Shown here: one piece after another, positions 35,043 through 43,697 of the stretch | Layout: each line of letters opens with the position of its first letter | Position numbering within the stretch: the stretch's first letter is position 1 | From: JAXLVB01 sp046329195 | GTDB lineage: Bacteria; Bacteroidota; Bacteroidia; Cytophagales; Spirosomataceae | Assembly (NCBI GenBank): GCA_046329195.1 | Contig: JAXLVB010000002.1 | Coordinates: 2,232,001-2,296,000, forward strand | Direction: 5' to 3' | DNA length: 64,000 nucleotides | Program-made: the position numbers and the translations under genes | Notes under the pieces: generated by a model | What the model saw: only the letters and a program-made list of their open reading frames with translations | Told to the model about the DNA's origin: nothing | Databases searched by the model: none

Positions 35043-35990
35043 TTACCAAGTTCGGGTTTTGAGGTATTCCTGAATTTGTTCTTTCGGAACGGGGAGCTTG
35101 TCAATGTATTGATTAAGCCATTTTGAGAAATCCCGTTCGATTTCGTCAGACCAACGGGTGTCTATTTGCCCAGGAGTGTATTTTTGCTCACGCAGGCGCT
35201 GATGCCCAAACATATCACGTAAGCGTACGATTTCGGAAGTGGTAACGACTTTTTCGGCTAAATGGGGAGGAATAAAAATAACCCCTCCGTCCCGGCCGAG
35301 CACCACATCGCCCGGCATCACAGTAGCTTTACCGATGCGAGTAGGGCGGTTAATGCCAATCAACGTAGTGTTGAGTTCGCCAGCAGGGTTGTTGAGGTGA
35401 TGCGAAGGGTGGTAGGTTCTGAAAAATGAGGTAAAACTGCCAATTTCTTTCAGACCATTAATGTCTCGCACCGCCCCGTCATAAACAATGCCGTTGCCTG
35501 TTTTGGCAAAAATGGAATTTCCTAAATTATCGCCAATAGTAGGGCCGTCTTCGTGTGCACCAAATTGATCCACCACATATACGTCTCCTTTGGTGAGCAG
35601 GTCAATCGTCCAGGCATTTTGAGACTTTACTCGTCCGTCCTTCGTATGGCCTTTATCGTCAATAACTCGGTGAATATCAGGCCGTCCGGGCACAAATGTA
35701 GCTGTAACGGCTCGCCCTACCAACACACTATCAGGATTTATCATCATAAAACCGTCGTCGTATTGGTGCTTAAAATTAGCTCCTTTTAGCACGGCCCAGG
35801 CTTCTTCGAGGGTAACGGCTTTCATTCGCTTCAGGATGGCATCAGGTACTTTGGGGCGTCCATCAGCGAATCGCTCTCCTTTCCATTCGGGGGTCAAGAA
35901 GATGAGTTCTTCTTTAGAAATCTGTTGTGCCCATGCACTTCCACACAAAACCCCAGCGAGTAGGGTCATCAGAATAATGGTCTTTTTCAT
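35043..35990 (-). CDS. secreted RraA-like/HMG aldolase family protein
   Basis: 315 residues with a Sec signal (1-21, ending AWAQQ). The core is the RraA/HMG-CHA aldolase fold: TIGDNLGNSIFAKTGNGIV followed by YDGAVRDINGLKE, where the adjacent Arg-Asp corresponds to the pair that binds substrate and metal in 4-hydroxy-4-methyl-2-oxoglutarate aldolase. It therefore looks catalytically competent rather than an RNase E inhibitor. An extra 40 C-terminal residues are helical. A secreted pyruvate aldolase beside an exported dehydratase suggests 2-keto-3-deoxy acid cleavage outside the cytoplasm; this is inference. Confidence 0.78.
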   Translation of the reverse strand: MKKTIILMTLLAGVLCGSAWAQQISKEELIFLTPEWKGERFADGRPKVPDAILKRMKAVTLEEAWAVLKGANFKHQYDDGFMMINPDSVLVGRAVTATFVPGRPDIHRVIDDKGHTKDGRVKSQNAWTIDLLTKGDVYVVDQFGAHEDGPTIGDNLGNSIFAKTGNGIVYDGAVRDINGLKEIGSFTSFFRTYHPSHHLNNPAGELNTTLIGINRPTRIGKATVMPGDVVLGRDGGVIFIPPHLAEKVVTTSEIVRLRDMFGHQRLREQKYTPGQIDTRWSDEIERDFSKWLNQYIDKLPVPKEQIQEYLKTRTW

Positions 35991-36003
35991 TGGTTTATAA
36001 AGT

Positions 36004-37563
36004 TTAGAGAAGTAATGTACCTTTGAGTTGTTCTCGTTTATCAGGTTGGTTTTTAGGGTTTTCGGCTATACTGCTTGTAAACGAGATGGTTACTTTATTG
36101 CCATCAAATACACAGGTTAGTTTATCGCCGTGGATCGCTTCTACGTATTTGATATTGATTTGAAGGGTGTTCTCGTTTGTCCACGTACCCGTAGCGGCTA
36201 GGGTTGACGGAACAGGTTGGTTTCCACCCGTTGGCACAAAGAAGTTTCGTTTTTCGCCATTTTTCCCAACTTTCCACTGCTCCCAGCCAAAGCCAATTTT
36301 CTTGAATGAGTTTCCCTCGGTACTCACTCTGAGCACTCCCGCATCGTCAAACAAACCGAAGCCGATTTTAGAAATACCGTAGCTATTTTTTTCTACGTTA
36401 AACATTTTATCACTGTATTGGGCTTGGATTGCGGAGTGTGTTGCTCCTTTCGGGATGGGTAATGTCAACGCACTCAACTCTGCTTGCAAAGCGCTAAGTT
36501 CTGTGGGATTTTCGGCCAAGGTGCCTTTGGTGAGCGCAGGTAGAATGGTTTGATACGCCACGTTCATGGATTTTTGCAAGTCCCAACTTTCAGAAGTCAT
36601 CGCCAGTACCGCATCGTGTTCGGGCATTACCATACAAAATTGGCCATAAGCACCATCGCCACGATAAAACCCTGGTTTACAGCGCCAAAACTGATAACCA
36701 TAGCCCTGCGACCAGTCATTGTCGCCTGTCTGTGAAGTAGTTTGTTTTTGAGTAGCTTCGTTAATCCAAGTTTCGGAGAGAAGTTGCTTGCCATTCCATT
36801 TGCCTTTTTGCAAATAAAACTGACCAAACTTAGCGATGTCTTCGGTCTTAACCCGAAGACCATAACCCGCTGTGTTGAGTCCTTGAGGTGATTTTTCCCA
36901 GTCGTAGCCTTCTATGCCCAATGGTTGAAACAAGCGTGGAGCTAAATAGTCTTCAAGCAGTTGTCCGGTCACTTTCGAGACAATAGCACCCAGCATATAA
37001 GTAGCCCCTGTGTTATACATAAAAAAAGAGCCTGGCTCGTGCTCAACGGACTTTTCTAAAAACGATTTCACCCACGACTGCTCCGGTTTAGCACGCAAAT
37101 CAGGCATCGAATCGGTATGATGGCCCGTATTCATGGTAAGCAAGTGCCTGATTTTCATCGCCTTTAAGTTTACACTTGGCAAGGCGGGTGTTTCGTCAGG
37201 GAAGAATTTAAGCACTTGATCCTCTACCGATATTTTTCCTTCGTTGACCAAGAACCCTACAGCGGTACTGGTAAAACTTTTAGAAAGCGAGTAAAGGGTA
37301 TGTTTGTAAGAAGCCTCAAAGGGTTTCCACCAGCCTTCGGCGACTACATTGCCGTGTCGAACTAACATGAAACTGTGCCATTCTAAACCCGATTCTTTGA
37401 TGGCTTTTAGGAAGTTTCGAATACCCGCAGAGAAAACGCCTTGGGATTCGGGACTTCGGCGAGGTAATCTATCTGTGCCCATGCCAAACGTATCCAGCCA
37501 CGGAAGCATTCCCAAGCCCAGCGTACTTGCGCTTGAGTTTTGAATAAAAGTCCTTCGGTTCAT
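36004..37563 (-). CDS. exported serine hydrolase of the beta-lactamase (class C) family
   Basis: 519 residues starting MNRRTFIQNSSASTLG, a twin-arginine-type signal. The beta-lactamase/esterase fold has the nucleophile Ser92 and Lys95 in YSLSKSFTS, and FFMYNTGATYMLG carries the second motif. The last 120 residues form a separate beta-rich domain. It may hydrolyse an ester or lactone on plant glycans or sugar acids. Start at 37563 is preferred over the ATG at 37587. Stops 13 bp before the RraA-like gene begins, so the two are cotranscribed. Confidence 0.85.
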   Translation of the reverse strand: MNRRTFIQNSSASTLGLGMLPWLDTFGMGTDRLPRRSPESQGVFSAGIRNFLKAIKESGLEWHSFMLVRHGNVVAEGWWKPFEASYKHTLYSLSKSFTSTAVGFLVNEGKISVEDQVLKFFPDETPALPSVNLKAMKIRHLLTMNTGHHTDSMPDLRAKPEQSWVKSFLEKSVEHEPGSFFMYNTGATYMLGAIVSKVTGQLLEDYLAPRLFQPLGIEGYDWEKSPQGLNTAGYGLRVKTEDIAKFGQFYLQKGKWNGKQLLSETWINEATQKQTTSQTGDNDWSQGYGYQFWRCKPGFYRGDGAYGQFCMVMPEHDAVLAMTSESWDLQKSMNVAYQTILPALTKGTLAENPTELSALQAELSALTLPIPKGATHSAIQAQYSDKMFNVEKNSYGISKIGFGLFDDAGVLRVSTEGNSFKKIGFGWEQWKVGKNGEKRNFFVPTGGNQPVPSTLAATGTWTNENTLQINIKYVEAIHGDKLTCVFDGNKVTISFTSSIAENPKNQPDKREQLKGTLLL

Positions 37564-37594
37564 ATCAATAGGTTTAAGAGGAAACACTTGAAAA

Positions 37595-38710
37595 TCATTG
37601 CGTTATTCTTCCGAGTCCGAATTGGTCACCTTTCTGGACGGCACGGTTGCCATCAAGGTGAATTTCTACTACTTTTTCGCTGTGTACGGCCATCCCTGTT
37701 TCATCTTGAAGGGTGGCTATGATTTTTTTGGTCTTCACATCAATGATTTCGCCTGTAGAAGGGTAAGCGTATTGGCCATCTAAGCTAAAAGTAATCCAGC
37801 CGGGTTGGTCTCTCACAGGGATGCTGGTCAGGTAGTTGGGAGGTAATTGCCCTACCTTATAAATGTGCATCTGCTGGTTAAAGCCATCGGCTATCCATAA
37901 CTCTTGCTCGTTGGGAGTAAGGCCAATACCATGACTGGGGCAACCATGCCGTTTTACAGGTCCTTTCTGGAATCCTGCAACTTCTACTCGATGGAGTAGT
38001 TTACCTGTTTTCAAGTCAGCGATTTCAAACCCGAGCAAGTCGTTGACGTTCGCAAAGCAAAGGGTTTGTTTTCCGTTAATGGTAAAGGGTCGGATGCTGT
38101 TAGAAAACGGCCCAACGGTGTGGGTTTCATTAGGATTTTTAGCATTAACTACCGTCAGGTAAGACGAACGGAGCCCTTCAAGATACACTTGATTACCATC
38201 TAAGCTAAAAATAGTGTTGTGCGCTCCTGATTTAGGAACAATTTTACGCAAAACAGCACCCGTTCGGGCATCAATAACGTGCCAATGGTCTTTTTCAAAG
38301 GAAGGAAGATAAATCTGTAATCCATCGGGCGAAACGGCCATTCGGTCGCAACCGCCTTCGTATTTTTTCTCCCACAGCAGTTTTTCTGTTTGCAAATTGA
38401 TGCACTGCAACGATACGATGGTACTGATATAAACACATTGCGTAGCTAAACTGACGCAAATACCTTTGACGTTGGAAGGTTTACCTAACGAGTCGAGGCC
38501 TGCGGTTGGAATCCGTTTCACCAAACGATGCCCATTGTCTATATCGAGCACCAACAGGCCATGCCCACCGTATTCAAGATAGTTTCTGATGCCAGGTGTG
38601 GCTACGTATAGATAGCGCTTGGTCTTGACAGGTTGCTTTTCGGACGTCACCAATACCAATAAGGCGGCGCAACAGAAAAGCTTGAAACCATGTGTCAGTA
38701 AGGTTCGCAT
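37595..38710 (-). CDS. secreted YncE-like beta-propeller protein
   Basis: 371 residues with an N-terminal hydrophobic signal (about 8-23). Repeated units such as GHGLLVLDIDNGHRLV, CINLQTEKLLWEKKY and VIDARTGAVLRKIVP are the blades of a seven-bladed propeller of the YVTN/YncE type. It may be a scaffold or a lactonase-like enzyme; no catalytic residues can be assigned. Only 31 bp separate it from the serine hydrolase and 18 bp from the GH3 gene, so it belongs to the same transcript. Confidence 0.78.
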   Translation of the reverse strand: MRTLLTHGFKLFCCAALLVLVTSEKQPVKTKRYLYVATPGIRNYLEYGGHGLLVLDIDNGHRLVKRIPTAGLDSLGKPSNVKGICVSLATQCVYISTIVSLQCINLQTEKLLWEKKYEGGCDRMAVSPDGLQIYLPSFEKDHWHVIDARTGAVLRKIVPKSGAHNTIFSLDGNQVYLEGLRSSYLTVVNAKNPNETHTVGPFSNSIRPFTINGKQTLCFANVNDLLGFEIADLKTGKLLHRVEVAGFQKGPVKRHGCPSHGIGLTPNEQELWIADGFNQQMHIYKVGQLPPNYLTSIPVRDQPGWITFSLDGQYAYPSTGEIIDVKTKKIIATLQDETGMAVHSEKVVEIHLDGNRAVQKGDQFGLGRITQ

Positions 38711-38728
38711 CGTGATGAGAGGGTTAAA

Positions 38729-41356
38729 CTATTGCAATGAAATGGTTGATTTTACGACATTCCCACTTGTAGGTAGCTTTACGTCGGGTTGCCCCCCTCC
38801 TACCGATACGTCAAATGAACTTGGTAGGTTTTGTTTTTTGCCTTGAGTGTCAAAACTCGCAAAAGCATCAGCTCGAAGCTGAAGGCTTACTTTTTTTGTT
38901 TCGCCAGCGTTGAGGTGTACACGTTTATACGCCTTGAGTGCACGGATAGGCCCGCTCTGTGTCTTGTTAGACACATAGACTTGAACTACCTCATCACCAG
39001 CCACTTTACTAACATTTGTCACCTCAACAGTAAGCGGTACGGCAGAGCCAACACGAGCATTAGTAGGGATATTCAACTGCCCATAGCGAAACGACGAATA
39101 GCTCAGGCCATAACCAAACGGATACAGCGGCTCCCCTTTGAAATACCGATAGGTCTGATTAGTAAGATGGTAATCCTCAAAAGAGGGTAAATCTTTTTCG
39201 GATTTGTAAAACGTAACAGGAAGACGACCTGCGGGGTTATAGTCACCAAACAGGATGTCGGCAATGGCCTGACCAGCCGCTTGACCAGGGTACCAAGCCT
39301 CCAAAATGGCAGGAAGATGTTCGCTTTCCCAATTGACAGCCAAGGCACTGCCATTGAGCAAGACCAACACAACAGGTTTGCCTAATGAATAGATTTCTTT
39401 GATAAGTTCTTGCTGAACAGTCGGCAAAGCTAACTTCGTGCGGTCGCCACCTCGGAAGCCATCTATCTGAATATCCATTTCTTCGCCTTCCATGCGAGGG
39501 GTTATGCCCATGCACATGACCACTACATCGGCTTTTTGGGCAATGGCCAGCGCTTCTTTTTTCAAATTTGGCTTAGGAGCCGCCCAGACCAACTGCACTT
39601 GGGCATCGGCGAAGGTTTCGGAGGCATCTACCCGAATCTGATACGTTTTGCCTGCCTCTAACTGAATCGGTACCGACTTACGAAGGCGTGGGTCGCCGTA
39701 TTCGTTACGGAAATGATAGACCGTTTTGGCAATTAAGCTATCGTTGAGATACAACTGCGTATTACAGGTTCCGATAAACCCTAGTTGATAAACACCTGAT
39801 TGCTTGGGCTTTAGTTGGCCTGTCCATCGCACACCGAAGTTATCGTCGTCCATATCACCACGAGGCGCTTTGTCATTCCAGTTGGCATCAAGGACTTTGT
39901 CTGTTGCCGTAAAGAGTGGTTTTCCGGCTAAGTCTTTATTATTGAAATACGCTACTTGCAGGCCATTGGGTAGTGCTTCGGCTGGAATGGGGTAAAACAT
40001 GGGCATGCCTTCGGACAATTCGGAGCCTTGTGCAAACATGACGTTAGCATTGGGAAGCTTGGCTTTAATGCCCTCAAGAGGAGTAATGGCTTTGGAAGGA
40101 ACTCCATTGTAATTGCCCAATAGCATGAGCCATTGGTCGGCGTTAGGGCCAATCACAGCAATATTTTTAAGATTTTTACTTAGTGGTAGCAACTTTGCTT
40201 TCTGCCCATTAAAGGGTTCGTTCTTCAGCAAGACCATTGACTTACGGGCTACGTCAGCGGCCAAGTCTTTGTGTTTTTTACTATCTACCACTGCGTACGG
40301 AATATTGGCATATTTCACTTCTTGGTTGGTATCAAACATACCCAATTTGAAGCGTGCCAAGAAGAGGCGTTTGAGGGCAATGTCAAGGTCTTTTTCGGTA
40401 ATGAGTTGTTTTTCAACGGCAGTCTTCAAGTAACGGTACGAACGTCCACACTCCAAATCGGTACCTGATTTGAGAGCTAGCGAAACGCCTTCTTCGGGAG
40501 TGGGTTTGATTTTGTGATTCAGGTAAATGTCGTCAATGGCATCACAATCTGACACGATATAGCCATTGAATCCCCACTCGTTTCGCAAAATATCAGTCAA
40601 CAAATGGTTATTGCCACAGCAGGCTTCCCCATTTAGACGATTGTACGCACACATGACCGAATAGGCTTTCCCTTCTTTAACACCCATTTCAAATTGTGGC
40701 AGGTAAGTTTCCCGAAAATCTTTCTCATTGATTTGAGCATCAAATACATGACGCTCAGGTTCAGGGCCGCTGTGTACGGCAAAATGCTTGATGGTCGCAA
40801 TTGTTTTGAAATACGTTGGGTCATTGCCTTGCAGGCCTTTCACAAACTGTACGCCCAAAGTGCCCGTCAAGAACGGGTCTTCGCCGTAAGTTTCTTGTCC
40901 ACGCCCCCAGCGTGGGTCTCTAAACAAATTGATATTCGGCGACCACAGTGTAAGTCCTTGATATAGAAACCGTTTCCCTTTTTTAACAAAGGCATGATGC
41001 TTGGCACGGGTCTCGTCCGAAATCACTGTTGATACATCGTACATCATCTGCTCGTCCCAAGCGGCGGCCATGCCAATAGCCTGTGGAAACACCGTTGCCA
41101 ACCCTGCCCGTGCCATGCCATGCAGCCCTTCTGACCACCAGTTGTATTCGGGCACTCCCAGTCGAGGAATAGCCGGGGCTTGGTTCATCATTTGTCCAAT
41201 TTTCTCGTCCAGCGTCATTCTACCAATCAGGTCAGTGACCCGTTGTTCCATACTAAGGGCAGGATTTTGGAAGGGAAATTGGTACTTTGGCGTAAGCTGG
41301 TGCGACATCAAACCTAAACCAACACAAATACTGATGGCGATAACGACGATTTTCAT
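38729..41356 (-). CDS. GH3 beta-glucosidase/beta-xylosidase with PA14 domain
   Basis: 875 residues with a signal peptide (1-18). The N-terminal barrel holds HGMARAG and WSPNINLFRDPRWGRGQE, and the nucleophile Asp270 in GYIVSDCDAI. A PA14 carbohydrate-binding domain is inserted at about 455-600 in the second domain, followed by MEGEEMDIQIDGFRGGDR and a C-terminal fibronectin-III-like domain. The arrangement matches xylan 1,4-beta-xylosidases and beta-glucosidases of Bacteroidetes. It should remove terminal xylose or glucose in the periplasm. Downstream of the GMC pair. Confidence 0.92.
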   Translation of the reverse strand: MKIVVIAISICVGLGLMSHQLTPKYQFPFQNPALSMEQRVTDLIGRMTLDEKIGQMMNQAPAIPRLGVPEYNWWSEGLHGMARAGLATVFPQAIGMAAAWDEQMMYDVSTVISDETRAKHHAFVKKGKRFLYQGLTLWSPNINLFRDPRWGRGQETYGEDPFLTGTLGVQFVKGLQGNDPTYFKTIATIKHFAVHSGPEPERHVFDAQINEKDFRETYLPQFEMGVKEGKAYSVMCAYNRLNGEACCGNNHLLTDILRNEWGFNGYIVSDCDAIDDIYLNHKIKPTPEEGVSLALKSGTDLECGRSYRYLKTAVEKQLITEKDLDIALKRLFLARFKLGMFDTNQEVKYANIPYAVVDSKKHKDLAADVARKSMVLLKNEPFNGQKAKLLPLSKNLKNIAVIGPNADQWLMLLGNYNGVPSKAITPLEGIKAKLPNANVMFAQGSELSEGMPMFYPIPAEALPNGLQVAYFNNKDLAGKPLFTATDKVLDANWNDKAPRGDMDDDNFGVRWTGQLKPKQSGVYQLGFIGTCNTQLYLNDSLIAKTVYHFRNEYGDPRLRKSVPIQLEAGKTYQIRVDASETFADAQVQLVWAAPKPNLKKEALAIAQKADVVVMCMGITPRMEGEEMDIQIDGFRGGDRTKLALPTVQQELIKEIYSLGKPVVLVLLNGSALAVNWESEHLPAILEAWYPGQAAGQAIADILFGDYNPAGRLPVTFYKSEKDLPSFEDYHLTNQTYRYFKGEPLYPFGYGLSYSSFRYGQLNIPTNARVGSAVPLTVEVTNVSKVAGDEVVQVYVSNKTQSGPIRALKAYKRVHLNAGETKKVSLQLRADAFASFDTQGKKQNLPSSFDVSVGGGQPDVKLPTSGNVVKSTISLQ

Positions 41357-41395
41357 GTGAGTACAAAGACGATTAAGAATCTGGGAACTATGGTT

Positions 41396-43099
41396 TTACA
41401 ACTGTTTCTTTTTGAGTAACTCAACGGCAAAGTTGGCAGCCCTAGCCGTGATGGCCATGTAGGTCAGCGATGGATTTTGAGTACCTGTTGAGGTCATGCA
41501 CGCTCCGTCGGTAACAAATACATTTTTGCAACTATGGACTTGATTCCATTTGTTAAGTAGCGATGTTTTGGGGTCATTTCCCATCCGTACACCGCCCATC
41601 TCATGAATATCTGAGCCAGGATTAGAATGTGTGTCGTTGGCTTTGATATTTTTGAAACCAGCCAATGTGAACATTTCGGTGATTTGTTCGTTGAAGTCTT
41701 TCACCATTTTGTCATCGTTGGTATCCCATTGAGCCGATAAAATGATTTTGGGGATGCCGTATTTATCTTTTTGGTCGGTCGAAAGGCGAATGTGATTGCT
41801 CGCTACGGGGACGCATTCGCCCATCATCCAAGCACTGATGTTCCAGTTGCCATAAGTAGGATTCAACAAGCTATTTTTTAAATCATCGCCCAGTCCCTCT
41901 CGGTTCGAGCCCATTCCACGACCTCCGCCTACCCCAATGGCATAGCCTCTCAAAAAGTCCGTTTCTTGCTTGAATACATTCCGAAAACGAGGAATATAGC
42001 CATTGCTTGGGTTTTTGCCATCGGTACGTTTGTCTTGAAAACCATCAAATTCGGCATTGGCTTTGCCTCGGTAATTATGCCAAGTAAGGTACTTGCCCAA
42101 TAGGCCGTTGTCGTTACCTAACCCGTTTGGAAAGCGATGAGAGGTAGAATTTAGCAAAATAGCATTGCTATTGATGGCGGATGCGTTTACAAAAATGATT
42201 TTTGCATAATACTCAATCGCTTCGTGCGTGTTGGCATCTATTATGCGTACTCCCGACGCTTTGCCTTTTTGTTCGTCGTATAGAATTGACTCAACTACCG
42301 AAAAAGGTCGAAGGGTTAAATTACCTGTTTTGGCAGCCCAGGGTAGCGTAGAAGCATTGCTACTAAAGTAACCACCTAAGGGACAGCCCCTTACGCACAA
42401 GTTTCGATTCATACACTGGGCTCGCCCTTGCTTGGTATGAATGGGTTGGGGTTGGGTTACGTGTGCACATCGGCCTTGAATCAACTGGCGGTCTTTGTAG
42501 TGCTTAGCTAAGGTATCTTTGAGGTGTGCCTCTACACAGCTAAGTTCAAAAGGGGGCAAAAACTCACCATCAGGCAAATGAGGAAGGCCATCTTTGTTTC
42601 CCGAAATACCCGCAAATTTTTCAACGTGACTGTACCACGGCGCCAAGTCTTTGTACCGAATAGGCCAGTCCACAGCGAAACCATCCCGAACAGGACCTTC
42701 AAAGTCAAAATCGCTCCAACGTTGAGTTTGACGAGCCCATAGCAATGATTTACCACCTACATGATAGCCCCGAGTCCACGTGAAGGGATGCTCTTCAATA
42801 ATTGGCTGTTCGTCGTCTTTGATAGCCCAATGGACGGTTTCTTCTCGCAAAAACGAGCGGCTCCCATATTGATTCCGAACGGCTAAGGGTAGTTGGCCTC
42901 GGTGTTCAAAATCCCAAGGGTTTTTCATGGCGGTTGGATAATCTGTCACGTGTTTGACGTCTCTACCTCGCTCTAAGACTAAGGTTTTCAAGCCCTTTTC
43001 ACAAAGTTCTTTGGCTGCCCATCCACCGCTGATTCCAGAGCCAATCACGATGGCATCGTAGGTATTGGCTCGCTTGAGGTCTATATTAAAATTTACCAT
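41396..43099 (-). CDS. GMC oxidoreductase, large subunit of a periplasmic sugar dehydrogenase
   Basis: 567 residues. The FAD loop is AIVIGSGISGGWAAKEL, and the C-terminal half holds HEMGGVRMG and TQNPSLTYMAITARAA, typical of the gluconate 2-dehydrogenase/glucoside 3-dehydrogenase branch. Three Cys near CMNRNLCVRGCPLGGYF resemble that branch too. It has no signal of its own; the small subunit gene just upstream encodes a twin-arginine signal and probably carries it across, as in related FAD dehydrogenases. No cytochrome c subunit gene is visible in the window. Confidence 0.87.
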   Translation of the reverse strand: MVNFNIDLKRANTYDAIVIGSGISGGWAAKELCEKGLKTLVLERGRDVKHVTDYPTAMKNPWDFEHRGQLPLAVRNQYGSRSFLREETVHWAIKDDEQPIIEEHPFTWTRGYHVGGKSLLWARQTQRWSDFDFEGPVRDGFAVDWPIRYKDLAPWYSHVEKFAGISGNKDGLPHLPDGEFLPPFELSCVEAHLKDTLAKHYKDRQLIQGRCAHVTQPQPIHTKQGRAQCMNRNLCVRGCPLGGYFSSNASTLPWAAKTGNLTLRPFSVVESILYDEQKGKASGVRIIDANTHEAIEYYAKIIFVNASAINSNAILLNSTSHRFPNGLGNDNGLLGKYLTWHNYRGKANAEFDGFQDKRTDGKNPSNGYIPRFRNVFKQETDFLRGYAIGVGGGRGMGSNREGLGDDLKNSLLNPTYGNWNISAWMMGECVPVASNHIRLSTDQKDKYGIPKIILSAQWDTNDDKMVKDFNEQITEMFTLAGFKNIKANDTHSNPGSDIHEMGGVRMGNDPKTSLLNKWNQVHSCKNVFVTDGACMTSTGTQNPSLTYMAITARAANFAVELLKKKQL

Positions 43100-43166
43100 T
43101 TGAAAGTTCAATATTTTTCATCTTCTTGATAATCAGACAACTCCTATCAATTAGCTACTGAATTTA

Positions 43167-43688
43167 TTACGATTTTACAGGCACGCAACCGTAGTAATGC
43201 CCTGGTGCCATCACATAATTGAGGTGATTGACCATCACGTATTCTGACGTTGTGTAGCCTTGAATGGTGAGGTTTTTGAGGAGGGTAAAAAACGATTTCA
43301 ACTCAGCGTTGGTCGTTGACTCCACACTTTTGAGCAAGTCTAATTTTTGAGAGGCAGTACCAGCGGCAAAGGGCTTGTTAAACTGCTGTTGAGCCAATTG
43401 TTGGATAGAAGTTAAGCCTTTTGCAAAATTGTCTTGAACTGAACTTTCATAGCAATCGGTCAGCATTTTTTGGATAAAAGCAGGCACTCCTAACGATTTG
43501 GCACCTGGAATCTGTCCTTCGGGAATGATGGTAGCGACCATTTCAACTAAAATTTCTTCTTGGTCGGACATCAGCAGTGGTTCCACCAAATCAAGCTGGG
43601 CAGGTGTCCAGCTATTGGCCCAAGCTGGAAAACTCATTAGACCACCAATCCCCATGGTTAACGAGCGAATGGCATTGCGTCTCTTCAT
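43167..43688 (-). CDS. gluconate 2-dehydrogenase subunit 3 family protein
   Basis: 173 residues starting MKRRNAIRSLTMGIGG, a twin-arginine-like signal ending near WANS. The rest matches the small subunit family: EILVEMVATIIPEGQIPGAK, VPAFIQKML and a C-terminal YYGCVPVKS. It is the partner and export carrier of the GMC subunit encoded 67 bp downstream. In Caulobacter the homologous LacC acts with LacA and cytochrome LacB in 3-dehydrogenation of glycosides. A cytoplasmic role is unlikely. Confidence 0.87.
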   Translation of the reverse strand: MKRRNAIRSLTMGIGGLMSFPAWANSWTPAQLDLVEPLLMSDQEEILVEMVATIIPEGQIPGAKSLGVPAFIQKMLTDCYESSVQDNFAKGLTSIQQLAQQQFNKPFAAGTASQKLDLLKSVESTTNAELKSFFTLLKNLTIQGYTTSEYVMVNHLNYVMAPGHYYGCVPVKS

Positions 43689-43697
43689 AAAAATATG

